Positions 1 through 9,000 of a stretch of 64,000 bases of DNA are shown one piece after another. The notes below the pieces were generated by a model, which was given only the letters and a program-made list of their open reading frames with translations, was not told the origin of the DNA and ran no database searches. Source of the DNA: Telmatobacter sp. DSM 110680 (lineage in GTDB: Bacteria; Acidobacteriota; Terriglobia; Terriglobales; Acidobacteriaceae); assembly GCF_039994875.1 (NCBI RefSeq), contig NZ_CP121196.1, positions 4,588,001 through 4,652,000 of the forward strand, given 5' to 3'. The translations under genes and the position numbers were made by a program. Numbering within the stretch: the stretch's first letter is position 1; every line of letters starts with the position of its first letter.

Positions 1-197
1 CGGATCAGGGTGCTTTTCCCTGCGCCGTTGGGACCGAGAAGCCCGAAAATTTCGCCATCCGCTACAGTGAAACTCACCCCCTTCACCGCCTCAAATTCAC
101 CGTACTTCTTGACGATGTGGTCAACGCGAATCGCTGGCGGCGCCTGGCCATGAACGGGATCCGGGGTAGGGGTGACAGTATGCGCATGCGACGTCAT
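1..197 (-). CDS. ABC transporter ATP-binding protein (N-terminal part, cut by window edge)
   Basis: The first 65 residues of an ABC ATPase are encoded on the minus strand, and the rest lies beyond the left edge. After a proline-rich leader come the usual beta strands (IRVDHIVKKYGEFEAVKGVSF) and a complete Walker A motif, GPNGAGKST. The start ATG (195-197) overlaps the stop codon of the upstream HlyD gene in an ATGA arrangement, so the two are translationally coupled. With the HlyD-type adaptor and TetR regulator ahead of it, this is most likely the ATPase of a drug or lipophilic-compound exporter. The substrate cannot be told. Confidence 0.9.
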   Translation of the reverse strand, partial: MTSHAHTVTPTPDPVHGQAPPAIRVDHIVKKYGEFEAVKGVSFTVADGEIFGLLGPNGAGKSTLI

Positions 198-1261
198 TGC
201 TTCACCAGTTTGGCCTTGGGCACGTACACCTCGGCCGTCATCCCGGGAACAAACTTCTCTTCAGGGTTATCAATCAGCAGCTTGAGGCGAACCGTCCTGA
301 TATCGCGTTTGCGGCCGCCATTGATATCTCGCTGGGTTGCAAAATCTGCCTCTGCTGACTTCGCGATCACTTTTCCCTGCACCGTTGCTCCGCTCGGCAT
401 CACGACTTTCAGACTGTCGCCGATTTGGACGGAGTCGGCCTGCGTCTCGGGAAGTGGAGCATAGACCCAGGTTTGCGACAGGTCCATCACCGTTGCAATC
501 GTGCCGCCGGCAGCAAGCACTTCACCCTGCCGAGCTGCCAGCACATTCACTTTGCCGGAGACGGGCGCGACCACCTGTGCATATCCAAGTTCGACATGGG
601 CCTGATCGGCGAGTGCCTTCGCATTTTGTACAATTCCGCGCGTCGATGCCACGGTCTGTGCTGACACGCGCGCCAGCAGTTCGTGCGCGTGTGCCTGCTG
701 CAGTGCTGCTTTCGCTGCAGCCACATTCGCGTTGGCCGAGGCCACTGCGGCTTCGGCGGCATTCAGGCTCGTTACCGCTTCGTCCCTGGCCTGATCGCTG
801 GCAATTCCCTGCTTCGCAAGGGCAACGGTTCGCGATGTATCGGCCTTTTGATGTTCAAGGTTTGCCTGTGCCTGGGCCAGTGCCGCCTGGCTGGCTTTGA
901 CCTGCGCTTCGGCGTTGACTGAAGCGCTCGAAACTTCGCCTTGATTCTGGCGCTCCGTTTCCACGGTCTCGGCAAGCTTTGACTGGTCGCTGAGAACGTT
1001 GGCTTCCGCCGCCTTTTGTTGAGCCGCAAGATCGTCGCTCTCTACAACCGCGATCAGTTCGCCAGCTTTTACCGATTGCCCTTCATCAATATTCAACGTC
1101 TGGATGCGACCAGGTATCTTGGCGCTGACCAGCACCTCATTGGCATCAACGGTACCGATTAGTTTCAGGTCTCCGGAAGTGCGAGCTGTTAGTAAATACC
1201 ACACCAGCGATCCAAGGGTGAGCAGCCCAAGAATCATGAAAACTCTATTTCTTGCGTTCAT
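194..1261 (-). CDS. HlyD family membrane-fusion (periplasmic adaptor) protein of an efflux ABC system
   Basis: A 355-residue protein starting MNARNRVFM. One N-terminal membrane anchor (about residues 6-25) is followed by a biotinyl-lipoyl-like half-motif (GTVDANEVLVSAKIPGRI, then EGQSVKAGELIAVVES), a long alanine- and glutamine-rich coiled-coil hairpin (about 80-215), and the second half-motif plus beta-barrel (APVSGKVNVLAARQGEVL). This is the order of HlyD/EmrA-type adaptors linking an inner-membrane pump to an outer-membrane channel. The open frame extends 19 codons upstream, but the ATG at 1261 has a GGGAG ribosome site 6 nt ahead, so I use it. It overlaps tetR by 17 nt and the ABC gene by 4 nt. 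Confidence 0.88.
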   Translation of the reverse strand: MNARNRVFMILGLLTLGSLVWYLLTARTSGDLKLIGTVDANEVLVSAKIPGRIQTLNIDEGQSVKAGELIAVVESDDLAAQQKAAEANVLSDQSKLAETVETERQNQGEVSSASVNAEAQVKASQAALAQAQANLEHQKADTSRTVALAKQGIASDQARDEAVTSLNAAEAAVASANANVAAAKAALQQAHAHELLARVSAQTVASTRGIVQNAKALADQAHVELGYAQVVAPVSGKVNVLAARQGEVLAAGGTIATVMDLSQTWVYAPLPETQADSVQIGDSLKVVMPSGATVQGKVIAKSAEADFATQRDINGGRKRDIRTVRLKLLIDNPEEKFVPGMTAEVYVPKAKLVKQ

Positions 1262-2000
1262 CGGTTCTCCCAAAAAGGTGCCGAGTTGTCGGCAGTTCAG
1301 GCATTGGAGTGTCAGCAAGCACGCGCGCCGCTAGCTCGGTGCCATGAGCGCGATCCATAAAGACCGCCTTGCCCAGGAACTCTACGACGGCGCGCCGACG
1401 TGCTTCGAGTACATCCGGCGCGAAGGGCTCGAATGGCATCAGCATCCTCCATACCGGTGCGGCCAGAAAATAAAACACGTTGGCTCCCAGCGCTGCCAGG
1501 TGAATTTGCAGCCAGTCCACATCGATCAATTCACCCGACGCAATCCCCTCACGCATCATGGCCTGGTACATCGTCTGCAATGGAGCGAAAACTCGCTTCA
1601 CCAGCACCTGCATCACATCGGATTGCCCTTGATGGAGACGCATCATCTCCTGTTGCATGAGGCTCTGAAATTCCCCCTGCGCCAAGATGCGATCAAAATG
1701 ATCGAGAGCTGCCCGAAGGAGCCGCTCACCTGGAGAAGCATCGCGCAGGAAGACCGCCATGGAGCGATCGCGGATCTTCGCTGAAATCATCTCGACGGCT
1801 GCGAGGTAAAGATTCTCCTTGCTATCGAAGTGATAGTAGAGCAATGCCTTATTCACCCCTGCAGCCGCGGCGATCTGGTCCATCCGCGCTCCCGCCAGCC
1901 CCAGAGCGCTGAATTCGCGCAAGGCTGCGTCGAGAATCCGCGAACGCGTCTCTGAAGAACGATCAGTGGGTGAAGAAGTAATTTGAGATTCAAAAGTCAT
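1245..2000 (-). CDS. TetR family transcriptional regulator
   Basis: A 251-residue protein. The N-terminal helix-turn-helix (about residues 18-65) is typical of TetR repressors: RSRILDAALREFSALG, then ARMDQIAAAAGVNKALLYYHF. The C-terminal part is the helical ligand-binding and dimer domain. It is the first gene of the tetR-hlyD-ABC operon, overlapping hlyD by 17 nt, so it probably represses its own efflux operon until a ligand is bound. A TTG at 2009 is an alternative start; the ATG at 2000 was preferred although its ribosome site is weak. A perfect 14-bp palindrome lies 18 nt upstream of the start. Confidence 0.87.
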   Translation of the reverse strand: MTFESQITSSPTDRSSETRSRILDAALREFSALGLAGARMDQIAAAAGVNKALLYYHFDSKENLYLAAVEMISAKIRDRSMAVFLRDASPGERLLRAALDHFDRILAQGEFQSLMQQEMMRLHQGQSDVMQVLVKRVFAPLQTMYQAMMREGIASGELIDVDWLQIHLAALGANVFYFLAAPVWRMLMPFEPFAPDVLEARRRAVVEFLGKAVFMDRAHGTELAARVLADTPMPELPTTRHLFGRTDERKK

Positions 2001-2017
2001 CTTGACCAAATAGTTAA

Positions 2018-2060
2018 ACTAACTAGTTAGTAAATTAAACCAAGGCTGATTGAATTGCAA
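2018..2060 (-). promoter_or_regulatory. Candidate promoter and TetR operator of the efflux operon
   Basis: Read on the minus strand there is TTGCAA (2055-2060), a 17-bp spacer, and TAATTT (2032-2037), a reasonable sigma-70 promoter. Directly next to the -10 element is the perfect palindrome ACTAACTAGTTAGT (2018-2031), covering the expected transcription start. A repressor bound there would block RNA polymerase. The position fits TetR autoregulation; the assignment to this TetR is inference. Confidence 0.6.
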
Positions 2061-2326
2061 CTGATAAATGACGGAAGCCCTGATTGCCCCCGAGGGCGGT
2101 GAAAACGGTCAAATTGCGGGGTGAGGTCTTGGCACAGCAGGATTTGGTCGCTACCCCTTCAATCGACGAGAGGAGTTGGCCGCAATTGCAACGGGCGATT
2201 TTCTGTAAAGATCGCGAAGGGAAGACCCCTTTCGCGCCGGCAATGCTTTAAATTCGCCGCGCTCGACGAGTCTTATAATTCATCCCGATGATGTTTATCT
2301 CTAACGAGCCTTAAGGTAATCCCGCA
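2061..2326. other. Intergenic stretch between tetR and the ROK gene, nothing recognised
   Basis: About 270 bp between the efflux operon promoter and the end of the ROK regulator gene. I see no convincing reading frame, RNA structure or repeat here. It separates the 5' end of one minus-strand operon from the 3' end of another. Confidence 0.5.
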
Positions 2327-3487
2327 CTACAGCACCTTCGAATTCATGATCAGTGCAACCGCACTGCGAAGTCGTGCCCTACTTCCCTCTCTGGCGGGCC
2401 GAATACTTGGAGCCCGGACCAACGGAAAGTGCCGCATCTGGCTTTCAATCGCAGGTCCTGCCAATTCCCAGATATTCGTGATATCGCCAACAACGACGAT
2501 TTCGCCTGGCGCCAGGGCGAGCGCTATCATATGCATCCCGAGACCCAGAGCGCTGCACATTTTCGTTAATGCCAGCTTCGCCGCGGCATCATTTGCCTTC
2601 GCCAACTGGATCAGATCATCGAACGAGGAGACGGACTTCTTCGCGATTTCGGCATAGTAGCGCACCCCGGCGCGATTCGATGCAATCGTCTCCCAGCACC
2701 CCCGGCCTCCGCATCCGCACTTCACTCCATTTGGATCAAGCTGAACATGACCAAATTCGCCTGCCACTCCCGCCTCGCCGCGGAGCAAATGGCCGTTCGC
2801 GAAGATTCCGGTTCCAATGCCTTCGGAAACATTGACAACAACCAGGTCATGCATCCTGTCGCTGTATCCAAACCACACCTCAGACAAAGCACACGCGTTT
2901 GCAACATTGTCTATTACGACGGAAAGGCCAGTGGATTTTTCGACACGAGACTTCAACTCCCCAATTGGCCACCCAACGTTTGGTGCAAAAATGGACTTTT
3001 CCTGGCCTGGATCGAAGCGACCGGGAACATTAATTCCGACGCCCTCGAAGGTACGGTTGGGATGAGCTCGAAGCATTTTCTGAACCGGGTTCAGAATTGC
3101 TCTGATCACTTTATGTGGATCAGCAGGAAGTTTCACAGAGTCAAGAGATACGATGTTGCCGCCGAGGTCAGTCACGGCCAACATGGCATGGGCCGGATGT
3201 ATATCGAGCGCAAGGACTCCGCGCTGGTCATTGACGTTTAGAAACGTTGGTTTTCTTCCACGAGGAATCGCTCCCGTTGAACCCTCGACAACCCAGCGGT
3301 CGGTAAGCAACTCTTCAACAATTAGAGAGACCGTACTTCGCTGGAGACCCGATGTACGCGCGAGTTCCGCGCGAGAGATTGGCTGCTTTACTCGAATCTG
3401 GTTGAAAATGAGTTTGCGGTTTATCTGGCGGGCGATCCGATTCGACGCGCTCAAATTTCCATTCAGGATCAGGCGCGAGTTAGGCAT
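2327..3487 (-). CDS. ROK family transcriptional regulator
   Basis: A 386-residue protein. Residues about 15-75 form a winged helix (NRKLIFNQIRVKQPISRAELA, SGLQRSTVSLIVEELL). The rest is a ROK sugar-kinase-like fold with the zinc motif CGCGGRGCWE and the glycine-rich EGIGTGIFANGHLLRG. ROK proteins with an N-terminal HTH (NagC, Mlc, XylR) repress sugar genes and release DNA when a sugar or sugar phosphate binds. The start MPNSRLIL at 3487 begins just before the HTH; the frame stays open 48 codons upstream without domain content. It is the last gene of a run with two Tat-exported sugar enzymes and a TonB receptor, so it probably controls that locus. Confidence 0.87.
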   Translation of the reverse strand: MPNSRLILNGNLSASNRIARQINRKLIFNQIRVKQPISRAELARTSGLQRSTVSLIVEELLTDRWVVEGSTGAIPRGRKPTFLNVNDQRGVLALDIHPAHAMLAVTDLGGNIVSLDSVKLPADPHKVIRAILNPVQKMLRAHPNRTFEGVGINVPGRFDPGQEKSIFAPNVGWPIGELKSRVEKSTGLSVVIDNVANACALSEVWFGYSDRMHDLVVVNVSEGIGTGIFANGHLLRGEAGVAGEFGHVQLDPNGVKCGCGGRGCWETIASNRAGVRYYAEIAKKSVSSFDDLIQLAKANDAAAKLALTKMCSALGLGMHMIALALAPGEIVVVGDITNIWELAGPAIESQMRHFPLVRAPSIRPAREGSRARLRSAVALIMNSKVL

Positions 3488-3612
3488 GCTGGTTCTCGAT
3501 TCTCCGTTTCGCAGATACGGCACGGCGTCTGCATCAAACAAGTTCCCGCGATGCTTCCGGCTGGCGGAGAAATCAGTTTCACGCTTTTCCCGGGAATATC
3601 CCGACTTGATTC

Positions 3613-4932
3613 CTAGACTCGTGGCTCCCATCCCTTTTCATATTGCCGTCCCCATAACTTCATGGCATCGGCATCACTCCGAGGTTGACCAGTGCTCGGG
3701 TCAAGCTGCAGTTCGCGCCCGAGCTCCCATGCAACGTTCGACAGCTGCAGCGTGGTTACAGCGACGTTCCCAACAGAAACAGGAGCGTTCAGCTTTTCTC
3801 CCTTGCGCACGCCAGCGATAAAGTTCGCAAAATGCGCATCCGTCATCGAATCTCGGCCCGTGAGGTCGGCCGACGAGGTAACGCTGCCTGCCTTGAATTC
3901 GTTAATCTTATTCCCTTTTAGATCGTAAATCTCATATCCATCGCGATCGACGAGTACAGAGCCGCTTGTTCCAATGATGACCGAGCCGCGATCGCGACCG
4001 TAATACTTCATTCCTTCGCAGCACTTGCATTCCCACGAGATCATCTTGTCTTCGTAGTTGAAATTGGTCACCAGCGTGTCATAGAACTGCCAATCATCTT
4101 TGAAGTGGTACCGGCCGCCGGATGCAGAGATGGAGCGCGGATAATCGACGCCCAATGCCCAACGGCATACGTCAATCTCATGCGTGCCGTTATTCAAGGT
4201 TTCACCTGTTCCCCAGGTTTTGAACCAGTGCCAGTTATAAGGTTGAACGTTGTCTCGATAAGCCACCCGCGGCGCGGGGCCCTGCCACAGATCCCAGTCG
4301 AGCTGCGCAGGTACAGGCGCTTCTTTGCCCACTCCAATGGACTTGCGCACGTTGCTGTACCAGGCTTTTGCATAGTATGCTCTGCCGATCAGGCCGTTAT
4401 GAATTTTGTCTACGATCTCAATCGTATGCGCGGATGAGCGCTGCTGGGTGCCCATCTGCACGAGCTTGCCATATTTCTTTTGCGCATTGACGAGCAGCGC
4501 ACCCTCGGCCGGATTATGACTGCAGGGCTTTTCCACATATACGTGTTTGCCTGCCTGCAGCCCGAGAATGGCCATGGGCGCATGCCAATGATCGGGGGTC
4601 GCGATCGTAATAGCATCGATGTCTTTCCGCTGAAGAATGTGCCGGAAATCCTGATCCGTCGCCGGAGCGTAACCCAACTCGCGTTCGGAATCAGTCGCAA
4701 ATTTCTTCATGGTGTTGGTGTCGACATCGCAAACGTAAGCAACCCTCGCCGCATCCTTGTTGGCTTTCAGGGAAGAAAGATGAGCATAGGCGCGCGAATG
4801 CAGACCGATAACTGCAAAGTTCAGTTTTTCGTTGGCCCCTAGAATCTGACCGTAACTTTTCGCACTCGAATTGATTGCCAGGCCTGCACCGCCCACAGCA
4901 AGTGTGTCGAGAAATTCTCGTCGCGTGATCAT
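3613..4932 (-). CDS. Gfo/Idh/MocA family oxidoreductase with Tat signal
   Basis: A 439-residue protein. The N-terminus MITRREFLDTLAVGGAGLAI is a twin-arginine signal. It is followed by a Rossmann NAD(P)-binding domain (LNFAVIGLHSRAYAHL; DAITIATPDHWHAP) carrying the family motif EKPCSHNPAEG, and a C-terminal substrate domain (GTHEIDVCRWALG). Members oxidise or epimerise sugars and inositols, and Tat-exported versions work in the periplasm with the cofactor pre-loaded. The start at 4932 has AAGGAG seven nt ahead; 108 upstream open codons are the shadow of the preceding gene in another frame. It lies 62 nt downstream of a second Tat-exported sugar enzyme, probably in one operon. Confidence 0.88.
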   Translation of the reverse strand: MITRREFLDTLAVGGAGLAINSSAKSYGQILGANEKLNFAVIGLHSRAYAHLSSLKANKDAARVAYVCDVDTNTMKKFATDSERELGYAPATDQDFRHILQRKDIDAITIATPDHWHAPMAILGLQAGKHVYVEKPCSHNPAEGALLVNAQKKYGKLVQMGTQQRSSAHTIEIVDKIHNGLIGRAYYAKAWYSNVRKSIGVGKEAPVPAQLDWDLWQGPAPRVAYRDNVQPYNWHWFKTWGTGETLNNGTHEIDVCRWALGVDYPRSISASGGRYHFKDDWQFYDTLVTNFNYEDKMISWECKCCEGMKYYGRDRGSVIIGTSGSVLVDRDGYEIYDLKGNKINEFKAGSVTSSADLTGRDSMTDAHFANFIAGVRKGEKLNAPVSVGNVAVTTLQLSNVAWELGRELQLDPSTGQPRSDADAMKLWGRQYEKGWEPRV

Positions 4933-4994
4933 GTCATCTCCTTCTTCACGGCTGTACGCCAGTCTTCGCGCTGGTTGCCATCGAATCTCCGAAC

Positions 4995-5969
4995 CTAAAT
5001 TGCCTTTGCGCTTTCGAGGGCGGACTTCATTCCAGCCCAACTGATCCGGGTAGATTGCTCCGGCGTACCGCCTCCGTGCCAATGAGTTTCGAGACTGACT
5101 GCATCGTGATAGCCCATTTGCTTGAGCGCGCGAAACTGGCCGGCCCAGTCGATATAGCCCTTGTCGACCGGCGCCCATTCGATCTTGTCTCCTGCACCCT
5201 TGATAGCATTCTTGCAATGGCAATGGTGGATGCGATTCTTGGGAATTAACTCCCACGCGACTGGGAAGGCATCGAGTTCATTGCGCATCACGGCATTGCC
5301 AGGATCCCAGTTCAATGCAAGGTTCGGCGTCTGCACCGCGTTCATGGTGCGTGCTGCTTCCCGTCCGGTCGCAGTGTTGCAAGCAAACTCATTTTCAAGC
5401 ACCAACAGAATGCCCTGCTTGCCGCAGGTCTCCGCCGCCGACCTTAGCTTATCGTCGATAGCCTGACGGTGTGGCGCAACGTCATCGAGCCGCCAGAAGT
5501 CGAAGCAGCGGACCTTTCCTGTGTCAAACTGCTTCGCGAGTGAAATCGAGCGTTCTAGGACTTCATCCTGTTGCTTGAAGGTGACTTCAGGAGCACCGTG
5601 CATATCTTCTTTTGAACCATACTGCGATCGTGGCGCGCCGGGCCAATCTGTTTTGAAAAGGGGACTGGCGATGTCCGTTACCTTGAGGTTGTACTTGCTG
5701 AGAATCGCCTTCGCCTCATTGATCTGCGCAGCGTCCAGATCCATAACGTTCTTGCCCCACATGCCGCGTAGCTCGATCCAACTCATGCCGAAGTCGTGCG
5801 CAGCGACGAAGCAGGCATGATCGAAATCCTGCGAGATCTCATCGTTGATGACGGCGACCCGGAAAGGACTCTTCAGCACTTGAGCTGCGCTCAACACCGG
5901 TAATGAAGACCAGAGCGCGGTAGCTGCCCCAGCCACTGTGAGAAATTCCCGTCTTGAATAGCTGCTCAT
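4995..5969 (-). CDS. Sugar phosphate isomerase/epimerase-like TIM-barrel protein with Tat signal
   Basis: A 324-residue protein starting MSSYSRREFLTVAGAATALW, a twin-arginine signal. The mature part resembles the xylose-isomerase-like TIM barrel: GMSWIELRGMWGKNV near the N-terminus, LVLENEFAC and LNWDPGNAV carrying metal-ligand acids, HHCHCKNAI with histidines, and AVSLETHWHGGG at the C-terminus. This is the AP_endonuc_2 superfamily, often paired with Gfo/Idh/MocA enzymes in sugar or polyol catabolism. GGAG lies 4 nt before the ATG. It is the first gene of the pair that continues into the oxidoreductase. The substrate is unknown. Confidence 0.85.
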   Translation of the reverse strand: MSSYSRREFLTVAGAATALWSSLPVLSAAQVLKSPFRVAVINDEISQDFDHACFVAAHDFGMSWIELRGMWGKNVMDLDAAQINEAKAILSKYNLKVTDIASPLFKTDWPGAPRSQYGSKEDMHGAPEVTFKQQDEVLERSISLAKQFDTGKVRCFDFWRLDDVAPHRQAIDDKLRSAAETCGKQGILLVLENEFACNTATGREAARTMNAVQTPNLALNWDPGNAVMRNELDAFPVAWELIPKNRIHHCHCKNAIKGAGDKIEWAPVDKGYIDWAGQFRALKQMGYHDAVSLETHWHGGGTPEQSTRISWAGMKSALESAKAI

Positions 5970-6024
5970 ACTTCTCCGTCGATCATGCTCGAACGCACTG
6001 CCAAGGAAAGTTGATTATCGTCAT

Positions 6025-6054
6025 ACGGCCGATAACGTTTTGCTTACCGGCCGT
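6025..6054. promoter_or_regulatory. Inverted repeat ACGGCCG-N16-CGGCCGT upstream of the Tat enzyme pair
   Basis: Perfect 7-bp arms at 6025-6031 and 6048-6054 lie about 55 nt upstream of the epimerase-like gene and 27 nt downstream of the TonB receptor stop. No T-run follows either arm, so an operator fits better than a terminator. A ROK or other sugar regulator could bind here; this is inference from position. Confidence 0.35.
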
Positions 6055-6080
6055 CCTGACTAAATTGCGAAAGTGACGTA

Positions 6081-9000
6081 CTAAAAGCTGATTTTGGCTG
6101 ATCCTTGCAAGGTACGGCCTCCTCCGACGCCGTTCACACTTCCCTGCCCGCTTCCCAAAGTGCCGGTGATGGTGCCAAAGCTGGCGGCTGTTACACCACT
6201 GCCGTTTGGCTGCGCGAATTGCGGCGTGTTACTGAGCTGGAATGCGTCAACCCGCACTTCCAGTGCGCTTTCTCGATAGATCGTGAACCGTTTGAAAATG
6301 GAGAGGTTATCCTGAAGATATCCGGGACCGCGAAACTGGTTTCTTCCGGTATTGCCAAGGCCAGGATTGCATGGCGTCGAAGTGCAACCGCTCGGTTGCG
6401 CGAAGGACGTCGGATCAAACCATGGCGTACTGGCCCCGATCTTGCCGGTCTTATGGAAGGGCTTTACCAGCGTGGCGGTTTGCGTTGTGCCAGGCGTATT
6501 CAGTGATGCGCCGTTGGCGGTTACGGTGAATGGCATGCCGGAGACGACGGACACGATCCCTGAAAGCCGCCAGCCTCCCACGATCGCGTCAGCCAACGTC
6601 GAAGTAGCAAGCTGATGTCCGCGACCAAATGGCAGCCCGTAGGTAAAGCTCTGCTCGAAGTTCAAAGTGCGATCGAAATCAAGCGGCGCGTAGTTGCGAC
6701 GCCAGTTGATGAAAAACGTAAGGCCTCCATCGTCGCCGCTGATGTATCCGAGGGCCTTTCCCCACGTAAAGGCAGAGGTGAACGTAAGGTCATGCGAGGC
6801 GCGTTTAGTCAATTGGGCCTGTAATGACTCATAGTTCGATGAGAAACCAAGGAAGTACTCATTCGTGGCTGCGGTACGGCCGAATGTAAGGTTGCCATTC
6901 GCGTCGTGATTTTCAGGATCAGATGCAGCACCTCCGCCATAGTAGCTGGGCAAGTTGATGTTCTGAGCGCCAGAAATATCCGTTCCATGATTCGCGACGT
7001 AAGCGAGTTGGAAGGAAAGATCGTATGGCAAAGCCTGCTGCAGGGCGACATTCCATGAGTCGGCGTACGGATTCTTGTAAGTGAGCGGAATGTACGTGTA
7101 GACCTGCGCGATGAGTTGCTTCGCCAGAAGGCTGGTGCCGGATGTCGGTAGAGCAATGATGCCGTTGGAAGGAATCGTCACCGGAACCGGAGCCGGGAAG
7201 CCCGCTTGAAATGTTGCTACGGTTACTCCATCTCCAAGAACAGCCGGAGTAAAGCCCGAGGCGCCAACAGGTTGATAACTATTATTTGCGCGAACAGGAT
7301 AGTTGTAGGCGTAGGTGTTATCGGGAAACGGCGTATAGCTGATGCCGAAGCCACCGCGAACTACGGTATTGGGGCTAACGCGATAAGCAAATCCGGTTCG
7401 TGGAGCGAAATACTTGTACCGGGTTTGCATGCCAAGGTTTGAGGGGTTGCTGCCCAGACCCGCGAGAACAAGTGTGTCATTGGCGGGATTGTAGTTCGAA
7501 AATCCGCCCTTGACGACAGGTGTTGCTGGTGGATAGAACTCCCAGCGAAGGCCAAGATCAAGCGTGAGCTTTGGTGTCGCCTGCCACTTATCGCTGGCAA
7601 ACGCAAATGTCCACCACTGCCGGTAGCGTGGGAAGAAGGTATTGAGGTCGCGACCGGTCTGGCTGGGCTGGTCAAGCAAGAAGCTGGCAATATCGTTAGC
7701 CACAGTCGTTCCCGGAGAGCTTGCATCAGACGTTTGCACATCAGAGAAAGTAAACGCGCCCCGCGGGCTGAAGGTTTGATCCTGCAGAAGATCGTCGTGA
7801 ATACGGCGCACATCAATGCCCCATTTGAAGGTGTGGTTGCCCACAATCTTGGTCCAGTTGTTGACGAAGTCGATGTTTGACTCGGCGCGAATCCACGGCA
7901 CTGATGCGGAGTAGCCCATGATCGGGCTTGAAAAGCCGCCGTTGATTGTGATGGCAGCCTGCCCACTCGTGAAGGGTTGGCCTGCAATGTTTACGCCCTG
8001 AATTCCAATCGAGGTTGCATCAGTGGACCCGTAATCGTTTGGCTGCGCGCTGTTCCCCAGATGTGCCACTCCGAACCGCGCTTCAGTTAGGAATGTCGGC
8101 GAGAATACATGATCGAAATTCACGCCGGTGCTGTACGATTTTTGATTGCCTGTCCCTTCAAAGCCTCCACCAGCCGGGCCTCCAAGGAATTTGCCAAAAG
8201 CCGCTTGCTGGAAGGTGATTACGCGCTGAAAGCTGTAGCGACCACTGATGTGATTTTTCTCAGTCAGTTTGAAATCAGACTTGATATCAAAGCTGTCGGT
8301 AGTTTTGGTGAAGGGCAGATTGGTTGTGTAGTTGTTTGCCGGGTTATTCAGGGGCTTGGTTGTCACTGTTCCGTACTTCAGCGCAGCCGCGTAGGTCTGT
8401 TGCAGGATTGCCAGTGAAACCGGGTTAACCTGGCTGAACGGAATCTGATTGTTTGGGTAGGGAGTGCGTGGCGTTCCTCCCTGGGCCACCGTCCTTCCAT
8501 CACCGGAATTTGGATCGTAGACCTGTCCCTTCGTTCCATTCTCGGCTGCACTCAAGTCAATACAACCAGCGGGATCGGTGCATCCGGTTAGTCCCATGAC
8601 AGGCGTGAAGTAGCGAGAATCGGGAATGGTAAAGGTGCTGCCGATCTGTTCATGGTCAGACGTGCGCAGATAATCGCCGAAGATGAAGAGACGGTCCTTG
8701 AGAATCGGACCGCCAACGCTTCCACCAAAGTAGTTATAGGACAGATGACCGAGAGGACCGCCAAAATAGGAGCGCGCGTTCAGGTCGTTGTTTTGGATGA
8801 ATTCGAAAGCCGATCCGTGAAGAAGATTTGTCCCCGACTTCAGCGTTACATTGGTGACTGCACCAGTAGCGCGCCCAAGTTCGGCCTCGAAGTTATTCGT
8901 CGAGATATCTACGGAGTCGATGGCCTCGGCCGGCGGAATGATGATCTGCAGAAGACCGGTTCGTTCATCGTCATCAATGCCTTCGATCTGGTAGAGATTT

